Both the position numbers and the translations under genes were made by a program. Shown piece after piece: positions 34,989-42,803 of a DNA stretch of 64,000 nt (position 1 is the stretch's first letter; each line of letters opens with the position of its first letter). Below the pieces are notes generated by a model. It searched no databases, had not been told where the DNA came from, and worked only from the letters and a program-made list of their open reading frames with translations. Where the stretch lies: assembly GCF_036621415.1 (NCBI RefSeq), contig NZ_CP030941.1, positions 1,054,001 through 1,118,000 on the forward strand. Direction: 5' to 3'. The DNA comes from Nitratireductor thuwali (GTDB lineage Bacteria; Pseudomonadota; Alphaproteobacteria; Rhizobiales; Rhizobiaceae).

Positions 34989-36098
34989 TCAGGCCTGCTC
35001 GCGGTCGAGGGGGAGCCTTGTCCCGTTGGAGTCGAAAAGGTGCACATGTTCGGATGCGAAGCCGAGCGTCACCTTGCCGTCGAGCGCCAGCGAATCGTCG
35101 GTGAAAATGCGGGCGGTGAAGCGCACGGCATCCTCGCGTTCAAGCGTCACCAATGTCTCCGGTCCCATATTCTCGTTTGCGAAGAGCTGGCCGGAAATCA
35201 TGTTCCTTTCGCCGCTTTCGGCCACGGCCAGGTGCTCTGGCCGCACGCCCAGCGTCAGCTTTCCGTTGCCCTGCAGCGCTCTCGCCGCCGCCCGGCTTAC
35301 CGGCAGGGGCGCGGCCGAAAGGCCTTCCGCCTTCAGGTGAACGGCTCCATCGGCGATCGTCGCATCGACGGGCAGAAGGTTCATGGGCGGGTTGCCGACG
35401 AAGTTGGCGACGAAGGTTGTGGCCGGCCTCCGATAGATCTCGAGCGGCGGTGCGTACTGGACTACCTTTCCCGCGTCCATCACGGCGATGCGCGTTGCAA
35501 GTGCCATGGCCTCGGCCTGGTCGTGGGTCACATAGACCGCGGTCATGCCCAGATCGCGCTGGAGATGGTTCAGAAAGCCGCGCGCCTCGAGCCGCAGCTT
35601 GGCGTCGAGGTTCGAAAGCGGCTCATCGAAGAGATAGACGTCGGAGGGATAGACAAGCGCGCGCGCAAGCGAGGTCCGCTGCTGCTGCCCGCCGGAAATC
35701 TGCGACGGCATGCGCTCCAGGAGTTGCCCGATCTTCAGGACGTCGGCCACCTCGCGGGCGCGCGCGTGGCGCTTTGCCTCGTTCTCGCCGCGGACCTTCA
35801 GCGGATAGGCGATGTTGTCGGCCAGGTTCATGTGCGGGTAGAGCGCATAGTCCTGGAACACCATGGAGATGTTCCGGTCCTTCGGGTGCATGAAGGTGAC
35901 GTCGCGCTCCCCGATATGCACGCGCCCGCTCGTCGGCGTCTCCAGCCCGGCGATCATGCGCAGCGTCGTCGTCTTGCCGCAGCCCGAGGGGCCGAGCAGG
36001 CAGGTGAACTCGCCGTCGCCCATTTCCAGGTCGAGATCGGAGACGGCGGTGAAATCCCCGAACTTCTTGGTGACGCCGTCGAACCTTACTGAAGCCAT
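34989..36098 (-). CDS. Sugar-type ABC transporter ATP-binding protein (MalK/UgpC type)
   Basis: The product has 369 residues. It has Walker A GPSGCGKTT, the Q-loop VFQDYALYPH, signature ISGGQQQRTSLARA, Walker B VYLFDEPLSNLD and the switch VTHDQ. A C-terminal TOBE domain ends with FASEHVHLFD. It powers the permeases at 36103 and 36930 and is four bases from the first of them. Confidence 0.92.
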   Translation of the reverse strand: MASVRFDGVTKKFGDFTAVSDLDLEMGDGEFTCLLGPSGCGKTTTLRMIAGLETPTSGRVHIGERDVTFMHPKDRNISMVFQDYALYPHMNLADNIAYPLKVRGENEAKRHARAREVADVLKIGQLLERMPSQISGGQQQRTSLARALVYPSDVYLFDEPLSNLDAKLRLEARGFLNHLQRDLGMTAVYVTHDQAEAMALATRIAVMDAGKVVQYAPPLEIYRRPATTFVANFVGNPPMNLLPVDATIADGAVHLKAEGLSAAPLPVSRAAARALQGNGKLTLGVRPEHLAVAESGERNMISGQLFANENMGPETLVTLEREDAVRFTARIFTDDSLALDGKVTLGFASEHVHLFDSNGTRLPLDREQA

Positions 36099-36102
36099 GC
36101 GT

Positions 36103-36933
36103 TCAAGCCTTGATGCCGCCGAAGAACCGGAAGCCGAATTTCCAGCTCACGAACAAATAGAGGATGATGACAGGGAGCGAATAGATCAGCGAGTAGGCCG
36201 CCAGCAGCGTGACGATGGGCGTGCCGGCTTCCGAATAGAAGGAATAGATGGCGACCGCCGCCGGCATCTTTTCGCTGGAGCGCAGGAGAATGAAGGGGAT
36301 GAGGAAGCTTCCCCAGATGTTCACGAAGGCCCACACCACCACCACGACAACGCCCGGCCGGATAACCGGCAGCGCCACGTCGAAAAAGGCCTGCACGGGT
36401 GTCGCACCCGCCACCATGGCGCTTTCCTCATAGCTCTTGGGAATGCTGTCGATGAAATCGCGCAGGATGAACATGGCCGTGGGCAGGAGGCCGCCGGCAA
36501 AGACCAGGATCACCGCGATCTGCGTATCGATGAGGCCGATGCCGTTGACGATGAGGAAGATCGGCACCATCGCCGCCGAGCCAGAGACGACGGAGGAGAA
36601 GAGGAGGAGGATATAGGTGATGACATTCTTGCCCGGGATCGGCGAGCGCGACAGCGCATAGGAGGCCAGCGTTGCGCCGACGCCCACGAGGATCACCCCG
36701 CCAACGCTCTGAACCAGGCTGTTCCAGAGCCCGCGAAGCGCGAAGCGGTTTTCGAACACGGTCTCGAAATTGGAGAAGGAAAACGGGTCCGGAATGGCAA
36801 GGCCGAGCTCGGCGCGCGGGTTGAACGGCGCGAAGATGAACCAGATGAGCGGCAGCGCAAAGATGACGCCGATCAGCGCCGTCAGCACGGAAAAGCCGAT
36901 ACGGGTGAAATAAAGGCTCAGATACCGCCTCAT
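36103..36933 (-). CDS. ABC transporter permease (MalG type)
   Basis: The 276-residue permease has six helices and the EAA loop SYEESAMVAGATPVQAFFDVALP. The EAA motif is slightly degenerate (EESAMVAGA). Its ATG at 36933 overlaps the MalF-type stop by four bases (ATGA). It forms the channel with the permease at 36930-37859. Confidence 0.92.
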   Translation of the reverse strand: MRRYLSLYFTRIGFSVLTALIGVIFALPLIWFIFAPFNPRAELGLAIPDPFSFSNFETVFENRFALRGLWNSLVQSVGGVILVGVGATLASYALSRSPIPGKNVITYILLLFSSVVSGSAAMVPIFLIVNGIGLIDTQIAVILVFAGGLLPTAMFILRDFIDSIPKSYEESAMVAGATPVQAFFDVALPVIRPGVVVVVVWAFVNIWGSFLIPFILLRSSEKMPAAVAIYSFYSEAGTPIVTLLAAYSLIYSLPVIILYLFVSWKFGFRFFGGIKA

Positions 36934-37859
36934 GCCGCCACTCCCCTGGCCCGCCTGCGTGTGACCCACAGGTAGAAAAGCGCGAAGACCAGATTGATCA
37001 GCATGACGATCACCCCCACGGCAGCGCCCTTTCCGAACTCGAAATCTCGGAAGGCCACGCGGTAGGTGTAGATGGGCAGGATCTCGGTGCGGTAGGACGG
37101 GCCGCCATTGGTCAAAAGGAAGGGCGTGAAGACGTTGAACGTCCACATGGTGATGAGAATCAGGTCGGTCACCACGTGGCCGCGGATCAAGGGCAGCCCG
37201 ATATCGCGGAACTTCTGCCAGCTCGTGGCTCCAGCCACATCCGCCGCCTGGAAATAGCTGGGCGGAATGGAGGAGAAGGCCGAGTTGAACAGCATCATGG
37301 AAAAGGCCGTGCCGCGCCAGGTGTTGAAGACGACAATCACCCAGAAGGGGAAGCTCAAGAGCCAGTCGCCCTTTGGCAGGCCCAGCCCCTCCATGATCAT
37401 GTTCAGCGTTCCGTTATCGTAGTCCAGGAAGGCGAACCAGGCGAAGGCGATCACCACTTCGGGCAGGATCCATGCCGCAATGACCACCATTTCCGTCAGG
37501 CTCTTGAGCGTCTTCGGCACGGTTTGCAGCATCCAGGCCAGCAGCATTCCAAGCGCGGCCTGGCCCGCCAGCGCCGACAGGAGCACGAACTGGATGGTGA
37601 GGATCAGCGAGAAACCGAACTCGCCGCGCGTGAAGAAGGAGGCGGCATCGAACAGCGAGACATAATTGGCGAGCCCTATGAACTCGGGATTGAGCGCCGT
37701 GCGCCCGAGCAGCGTTCGGTTGGTGAAGGAGACGTAGATGACCCAGAAGAATGGCGCGATGACGAAGGCGCCGATCAGCAGCCCCGCCGGTGTGAGGAAA
37801 GCCGCGCCGGCGCTCCGCGATAGAAGGGAAAAAGGTCTCATACCCACCGCTGTTTTCAT
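36930..37859 (-). CDS. ABC transporter permease (MalF type)
   Basis: The 309-residue permease has six predicted helices and the EAA loop YFQAADVAGATSWQKFRDIGLPLIR at about 210-235. The first helix follows LLSRSAGAAFLTPAGLLIGAF. It is separated from its binding-protein gene by 197 bp containing a strong stem-loop. A second in-frame ATG nearby (MRPFSLL, six codons in) could be used. Confidence 0.92.
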   Translation of the reverse strand: MKTAVGMRPFSLLSRSAGAAFLTPAGLLIGAFVIAPFFWVIYVSFTNRTLLGRTALNPEFIGLANYVSLFDAASFFTRGEFGFSLILTIQFVLLSALAGQAALGMLLAWMLQTVPKTLKSLTEMVVIAAWILPEVVIAFAWFAFLDYDNGTLNMIMEGLGLPKGDWLLSFPFWVIVVFNTWRGTAFSMMLFNSAFSSIPPSYFQAADVAGATSWQKFRDIGLPLIRGHVVTDLILITMWTFNVFTPFLLTNGGPSYRTEILPIYTYRVAFRDFEFGKGAAVGVIVMLINLVFALFYLWVTRRRARGVAA

Positions 37860-37936
37860 CGATCGTCTTGCGATTTGAACCGTTCAGGCATGGACCACCA
37901 GCGATCATTGCAGTTCTCACCTGTCCTCCGCGCTGC

Positions 37937-37983
37937 CCGGTGCCGGTTCGGTCCGTTTCGTGACGGACGCGCGCCGGCACCGG
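37937..37983 (-). terminator. Compound stem-loop between binding-protein and permease genes
   Basis: The outer arms CCGGTGCCGG (37937-37946) and CCGGCACCGG (37974-37983) pair perfectly. Inside them GTCCGT (37951-37956) and ACGGAC (37963-37968) form a second stem with a six-base loop. The structure lies in the 197-bp gap downstream of the binding-protein stop. It should slow or terminate part of the transcription and protect the upstream mRNA. Confidence 0.65.
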
Positions 37984-38056
37984 CCAGGCGGGAGGATCAT
38001 GTGTTCGTTTGAACGGATGCGCGGCGGTCGCGCCCATCCCGGCAGGCAGGCTCAGC

Positions 38057-39409
38057 CTAGAGCAGGCTCACCGTGTTTTCCTCGCCGACGATCCGGACCA
38101 CCGCTTCGCCGTAGCGCTTCATCGCCTCTTCCGGCGAAAGTTCGCCCGACACGACAGCCTCGGTCATGCGCTGGATCTCGGCCGAGACGGCGTTGTAGTC
38201 GGCATCGTTCGGCCGCGCCGTGGTGAGCGGCAGGAGTTCCTGCGAGGTCTCCGTCAGAAAGGGCGAGTCCGGGATCGGCACGTCGTCGCGGATGCGGATG
38301 CGCGGCTGGAACTTCTGGAACTCGTTGAGCTGTTCCTTGCTGTTCATGAAGGCGAGCAACTCCCAGGCGAGTTCCGGCTCGTCGGTGTTCGGGTTGAGCA
38401 CGAAGCCCGTGCCGCCGGAAATCGTCACGAAGTCCTGGCCGCGGATGCCCGCACCCGGCTCCTTTGCCGGCATCTTGGCCCAGGTCATGACTTCGTCGCG
38501 GTTCTCCACCGCAAATTCCGAGCCCGGCGCGGTGACCGAGCGATAGAACCAGTCACCCTCCACCAGCATGGCCGTGATGCCGTCGCGGAAATTGGCGAAG
38601 GTGCGATTGCGGCCGTCGCCCAGAAGCTGTGCCCGCTGATCGCCCAGCTTCTCGTCGATATAGATGGTCTTGTAGAGGTTGAGCGTGTCGAGGATGTCCT
38701 GGCTCGCGACGATGTAGCGGCCCTGATCGTCAGTGACGTGCTCTCCCGTGCCGAGCAGCGCCATCCAATAGCCCTGCATGGTGGTCGCCTCGCCCATCGG
38801 CACGCCGGCATTGAGCTGCAGCGGGAAGGAGTCCGGGTTTTTCTCCTTGAGCGTGCGCGCCGTCTCCAGCAGTTCTTCCCAAGAGGCCGGCTGCCAGCTT
38901 TCCGGGTCGATGCCGGCATCCCGTAACAGGTCGGCGCGCACGAAGATCATGCGCACGTCGGTGCCAAGGGCGATGCCGTATGGCTTGTCCTGATAGGACA
39001 TCAGCGCCTGGGCTCCCTCGGAGATATGGCTCCAGCCTTCCCAGCCCGTAACCGCCTCCCCCGCAAGCGCGTCGAGCGGCTTCAGCAGCCCGCCCTCGAC
39101 GAAGCTCGGAATGAGAAAACCGTCGAAGCCGGCGACGTCCGGCCCCGCCCCCGTGGAAAAGTCCAATGCGAGCTGCTGCGTAAGCTGCTCGTCGGAGCCT
39201 GCGAACTCGGTCAAGGTAACATTCACGTCCCCGCCCTTCATCTCGGTGAAGGCGGGAATGACGCTTTCCTTGATCCATTTGGCCTGTTCGGAGTTCACGC
39301 CGCCGTCGACGCAGCGGCAGGTGATGGTTAGATCGACGGCCATGGCTGGCGTGGCAAGCGCGGTCGCCGCAGCAAGGCCCATCCAGAATGCATGTGAACG
39401 AATGCGCAT
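38057..39409 (-). CDS. ABC transporter substrate-binding protein (SBP_bac_1)
   Basis: The 450-residue protein has a signal peptide (MRIRSHAFWMGLAAATALATPAMA). Next come VDLTITCRC with two cysteines that may form a disulfide, and an SBP fold (STGAGPDVAGFDGFLIPSFVEGG). The start at 39409 is nine bases after GGGAGG. It is the first gene of the minus-strand importer operon; a 14-bp LacI-type operator lies 102 bp upstream. Confidence 0.9.
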   Translation of the reverse strand: MRIRSHAFWMGLAAATALATPAMAVDLTITCRCVDGGVNSEQAKWIKESVIPAFTEMKGGDVNVTLTEFAGSDEQLTQQLALDFSTGAGPDVAGFDGFLIPSFVEGGLLKPLDALAGEAVTGWEGWSHISEGAQALMSYQDKPYGIALGTDVRMIFVRADLLRDAGIDPESWQPASWEELLETARTLKEKNPDSFPLQLNAGVPMGEATTMQGYWMALLGTGEHVTDDQGRYIVASQDILDTLNLYKTIYIDEKLGDQRAQLLGDGRNRTFANFRDGITAMLVEGDWFYRSVTAPGSEFAVENRDEVMTWAKMPAKEPGAGIRGQDFVTISGGTGFVLNPNTDEPELAWELLAFMNSKEQLNEFQKFQPRIRIRDDVPIPDSPFLTETSQELLPLTTARPNDADYNAVSAEIQRMTEAVVSGELSPEEAMKRYGEAVVRIVGEENTVSLL

Positions 39410-39510
39410 CGCGATATTCCTCCCGTTCGCGACAGTACTAACGGCTTCGGCAACGCTGCCTCTCCGCTTCGATGCCGGGCAAGCACTCGCATTTTCCGGC
39501 TGCCTGAAAG

Positions 39511-39524
39511 TGAACACGATTTCA
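39511..39524. promoter_or_regulatory. LacI-type operator O1, TGAACACGATTTCA
   Basis: The site fits the LacI-family form TGAA-N2-CG-N2-TTCA with a central CG. It differs from O2 at one position. It lies 102 bp upstream of the binding-protein start. Confidence 0.7.
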
Positions 39525-39675
39525 TTTTCTCGTCAATCCTACTGAGTCGTTCATGACGACAGTGACTCATCAAAAGGCCTTTCCTGTTGATACCGTCATG
39601 GAATTGTCATGCTCAGCCGGGGAATGTGGAGCATATGCTTGACCAGACTGCTCCGTTGCGAAAATATGCGAAAAA

Positions 39676-39689
39676 TGAACACGCTTTCA
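39676..39689. promoter_or_regulatory. LacI-type operator O2, TGAACACGCTTTCA
   Basis: Thirteen of 14 bases match O1, with the same TGAA/TTCA ends and central CG. It ends 22 bp before the lacI-type start codon, consistent with autoregulation. Confidence 0.7.
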
Positions 39690-39711
39690 AAAATTTCGAT
39701 GGATTGGCCAG

Positions 39712-40761
39712 TTGACCGGTAAGTTTGGCGGATCGCCGCGGCGCACCACGGCGGAAATGGTGGCAAGGGCCGCCAACGTTTCGCGCGCCGCGGTGTCTCG
39801 CGCCTTCAATCCCGACGCACCCCTGAAGCCGGAGAAGCGGGCACGCATCCTCAAGCTTGCCGAGGAATTGAGCTATACGCCCGACCGCGCGGCGCGGGCG
39901 CTCGTCACCCGGCGCACCCATCTCGTCGGGGTGATCGTGCCGGACGTGTGCAGCCCCTGGGAAAGCCAGGAGATCGATGCGCTCACTTCCGCCCTCCAGG
40001 CCGAGGGCTTCGCGACGCTTCTTTTCAAAACGCGCACCGATTTCAGCATGGACGAGACGCTGCTTGCCTATATGCGCGGCTTCAACCCGGATTCGGTCAT
40101 CGCGTTCACGGAAAATGTGCGCCCGCACATCCTTACGCGCTTCCTCGACAGGGCCGTGCCGATCTATATCAACTACGTCATGGAGGGCGGCACGGACGGG
40201 CGGCGGCCGGGCGAGCCGGAAACCCTGTTCGACCGGATCGACGTCGACCAGTGGGAAGGCATGGAGCAGGCGGTGGCCCTGCTTGCCGGATATGGCTGCA
40301 GCCGCATCGCCTATCTCTGCGGCAAGGAGGATTTCCTGGCCGAGCACGCGCGCCGCAAAACGCTGCAGGCGCTGATGAAACGGCGCGGCCTGGGCAGTCC
40401 GGTCATCGTTCCCGGTGATTTCAGCTACGATGCGGGGCATGCGGGTATGCTCGACCTCTTCCGCGTCGGCGAAGGGGCGGACGCCGTGTTCGCCGCCAAT
40501 GACGAGAGTGCCTTCGGCGCGCTTGATGCGCTGCGCTACGAGCTGAAGCTCCGGGTGCCGGAGGACGTGAAGGTTATCGGCTTCGACGATATCGCCCAGT
40601 CCCACTGGCGCAGCTACAATCTCACCACGGTCAAGATCGACCTGGAGGCTCGCGTGCGGGCTATCGTGCGCCTGATCCTACGGCGCCTCAAGGCGCCCCA
40701 GGCTCCCGCCCTGTCCGAAACCGTCCGCACGCGCCTCGTCGTGCGCGGGACCGTCGGATAG
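39712..40761 (+). CDS. LacI-family transcriptional regulator
   Basis: The 349-residue protein has a LacI helix-turn-helix at its start (MVARAANVSRAAVSRAFN, then RAARALVTRRTHLVGVIVP). A periplasmic-binding-like effector domain follows. The start is the TTG at 39712; no in-frame ATG precedes the helix-turn-helix and the next ATG would remove half of it. It diverges from the ABC operon and probably represses that operon and itself through O1 and O2. The ligand is likely the imported sugar. Confidence 0.9.
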   Translation: MTGKFGGSPRRTTAEMVARAANVSRAAVSRAFNPDAPLKPEKRARILKLAEELSYTPDRAARALVTRRTHLVGVIVPDVCSPWESQEIDALTSALQAEGFATLLFKTRTDFSMDETLLAYMRGFNPDSVIAFTENVRPHILTRFLDRAVPIYINYVMEGGTDGRRPGEPETLFDRIDVDQWEGMEQAVALLAGYGCSRIAYLCGKEDFLAEHARRKTLQALMKRRGLGSPVIVPGDFSYDAGHAGMLDLFRVGEGADAVFAANDESAFGALDALRYELKLRVPEDVKVIGFDDIAQSHWRSYNLTTVKIDLEARVRAIVRLILRRLKAPQAPALSETVRTRLVVRGTVG

Positions 40762-40774
40762 GCGAGGCCGAGAC

Positions 40775-42721
40775 ATGACGGGCCGCATCCACCTGGTCTT
40801 CAAGACCCATCTCGACATCGGCTTCACCGACCACGCGGAGAAGGTCCGCCGGCTCTACCACGAGCGCTTCATCCCGCAGGCGATCGCCACGGGCGAGCAC
40901 TTCCACGCCGAGGATCCTTCGAACCCGAAATTCATCTGGACCACCGGCGCCTGGCTCATCTGGGACCATCTCAACACGCGTTCGAGCGTCGAGGTCGCGC
41001 GGCTTGAACAGGCCATAGAGAAGGGGGTGATCCGCTGGCACGGCCTTCCCTTCACCACCCATTCGGAGCTGATGAGCCCGCCGCTCTTCCGCGCCGGCCT
41101 CTCCTATTCCGCCGAGCTCGATCGGCGCTTCGGCAAAAAGACCATCGCCGCGAAGATGACCGACGTGCCGGGCCATACGCGGGGCATCGTGCCGCTGATG
41201 GCGGAGGCGGGGCTCAAATTCCTGCATATCGGCGTCAACACCGCCTGCCCGCCGCCGGACGTGCCGGAGATCTTCCGCTGGCGCGCGCCGGGCGGGGAGG
41301 AGATCGTGGTCATGTACCAGCGCTCCTATGGCGCCACCCATCTGCCCGAAGGCCTTTCGGAAGGCCTGAGCTTCGCCCACACCAACGACAATATGGGGCC
41401 GCAGCAGATCCATCAGGTGGTGGAGATCCTGCGCGAGATGGGCCACCGGCATCCCGGTGCGCAGATCCGGGCGGGCACGCTGGAGGACTACGGCGCATTC
41501 CTCTGGGAGAACCGCCAGCGCTTTCCGGTGGTCGATCTGGAGCTCGGCGACAGCTGGATCCACGGCAGCGCCAGCGATCCCGTCAAGATCGCCCGTTTCC
41601 GTGCCTTGCAGCGACTATACGACGCCTTCGAGGCGGAGGGGCTGAACGCCGCGCGGCGCGCCTTCGGCCGCGGCCTGACCCTCGTGGCCGAACATACCTG
41701 CGGTATCGACATCAAGACCTTCCTGCGTGACGAGACGGCGTGGGACCGGACGGACTTCGAGGCGGCACGCGGCAAGGATTTCCGCTTCCGCTACACGGAG
41801 GCCTCCTGGGCCGAGCAGCGCGCCTATCTCGACGAAGCCGTCGCTGCTCTCTCGGATGAGGACCGGCGCCGCGCGCACGAGGCGCTTGCGGAGACCGAGC
41901 TGCCTTCGGTCCCGCCGGTCGTCACCGGCGATGCGCCGGACAGGGCGATCGAGATCGACGGCTGGCATGTGGAGCTCGATCCCGCGACCGGCGACATCCA
42001 CGCGCTCGCCGCGCCCGGCGGGGAAAGGCTGACGGGCGGTGAAAGCCCCCTCTTCGGCTATCGCTACGAAAGCTATGACGCGGTCGACGTAGCCGCTTAC
42101 ATGGACAGCTACATCACCGCCCGGCCCGAATGGGCCGTTCTCGACCACGACAAGCCGGGGCTGGCAACAGCGCGCACCGCGCTATCGTCATGCTGGTCGC
42201 CGCGCTTCATTGGCATGGCGCAGACGAAAGAGCATCTCATCGTCGCCAACCAACTGCCCGCGGACGCCCATGAGAGGCTCGGCGCGCCGCGCAGGGTCGA
42301 CTATATCGTCTCGCCCGTGGCCGGCGGGGTGGAGCTTGCCGTCATCCTGCGCGAGAAGCCGGCCAACCGCATGCCGGAGGCTGGCTTTGCGGTATTCGCC
42401 CCGAGCGGAGCGCGCAATTGGGAACTCCTGAAGACCGGCCTTTGGCAGGACGCGGCAAGGACGGCGCGGCTTGGCGGCGGCGCGCTTCACGCGGTTTTCG
42501 CCGCACGCGCTGCCCGCAAGGAAGGCGGCCGGCTCGAAATCACACCGCTCGATTCGCCACTGGTCGGGCCGCTCGGCCAGCGCTTTATGGTCTTCCCCCC
42601 CGACCCGCCGGACTATCGCGACGGCCTGCGCTTCAACCTCCACAACAACAAATGGGGCACCAATTTCCCGATGTGGTGGGAAGGCGATCTTGTTTCGCGT
42701 TTCCTGATTTCCCATGGCTGA
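40775..42721 (+). CDS. GH38-like protein (DUF5054 type)
   Basis: The 648-residue product has the N-terminal fold of alpha-mannosidase-type GH38 enzymes: HLVFKTHLDIGFTD in place of the usual HIDxAW motif, KMTDVPGHT, TNDNMGPQ and LGDSWIHGSASDP. The C-terminal half is beta-rich. No signal peptide is visible, so it should be cytoplasmic. The start lies 13 bp after lacI. With the opposite ABC operon this suggests import and intracellular cleavage of a glycoside, perhaps a mannoside, though activity in this subfamily is little known. Confidence 0.78.
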   Translation: MTGRIHLVFKTHLDIGFTDHAEKVRRLYHERFIPQAIATGEHFHAEDPSNPKFIWTTGAWLIWDHLNTRSSVEVARLEQAIEKGVIRWHGLPFTTHSELMSPPLFRAGLSYSAELDRRFGKKTIAAKMTDVPGHTRGIVPLMAEAGLKFLHIGVNTACPPPDVPEIFRWRAPGGEEIVVMYQRSYGATHLPEGLSEGLSFAHTNDNMGPQQIHQVVEILREMGHRHPGAQIRAGTLEDYGAFLWENRQRFPVVDLELGDSWIHGSASDPVKIARFRALQRLYDAFEAEGLNAARRAFGRGLTLVAEHTCGIDIKTFLRDETAWDRTDFEAARGKDFRFRYTEASWAEQRAYLDEAVAALSDEDRRRAHEALAETELPSVPPVVTGDAPDRAIEIDGWHVELDPATGDIHALAAPGGERLTGGESPLFGYRYESYDAVDVAAYMDSYITARPEWAVLDHDKPGLATARTALSSCWSPRFIGMAQTKEHLIVANQLPADAHERLGAPRRVDYIVSPVAGGVELAVILREKPANRMPEAGFAVFAPSGARNWELLKTGLWQDAARTARLGGGALHAVFAARAARKEGGRLEITPLDSPLVGPLGQRFMVFPPDPPDYRDGLRFNLHNNKWGTNFPMWWEGDLVSRFLISHG

Positions 42722-42803
42722 GGCCGCCGCAATCGCGATCCCGTTCAGGCGATGATCGTGCCCCGGCGGCCATGGGTTGCGGTGCTGGTGCCCATCGCCG
42801 CCC

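Larger units (their letters stand above)
39410..39711. promoter_or_regulatory. Divergent promoter region between the binding protein and LacI genes
   Basis: This 302-bp stretch is AT-rich in its right half (39580-39710) and contains no gene. It holds two LacI-type operators (39511-39524 and 39676-39689), 165 bp apart, which suits repression of both directions, possibly by looping. Confidence 0.7.
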
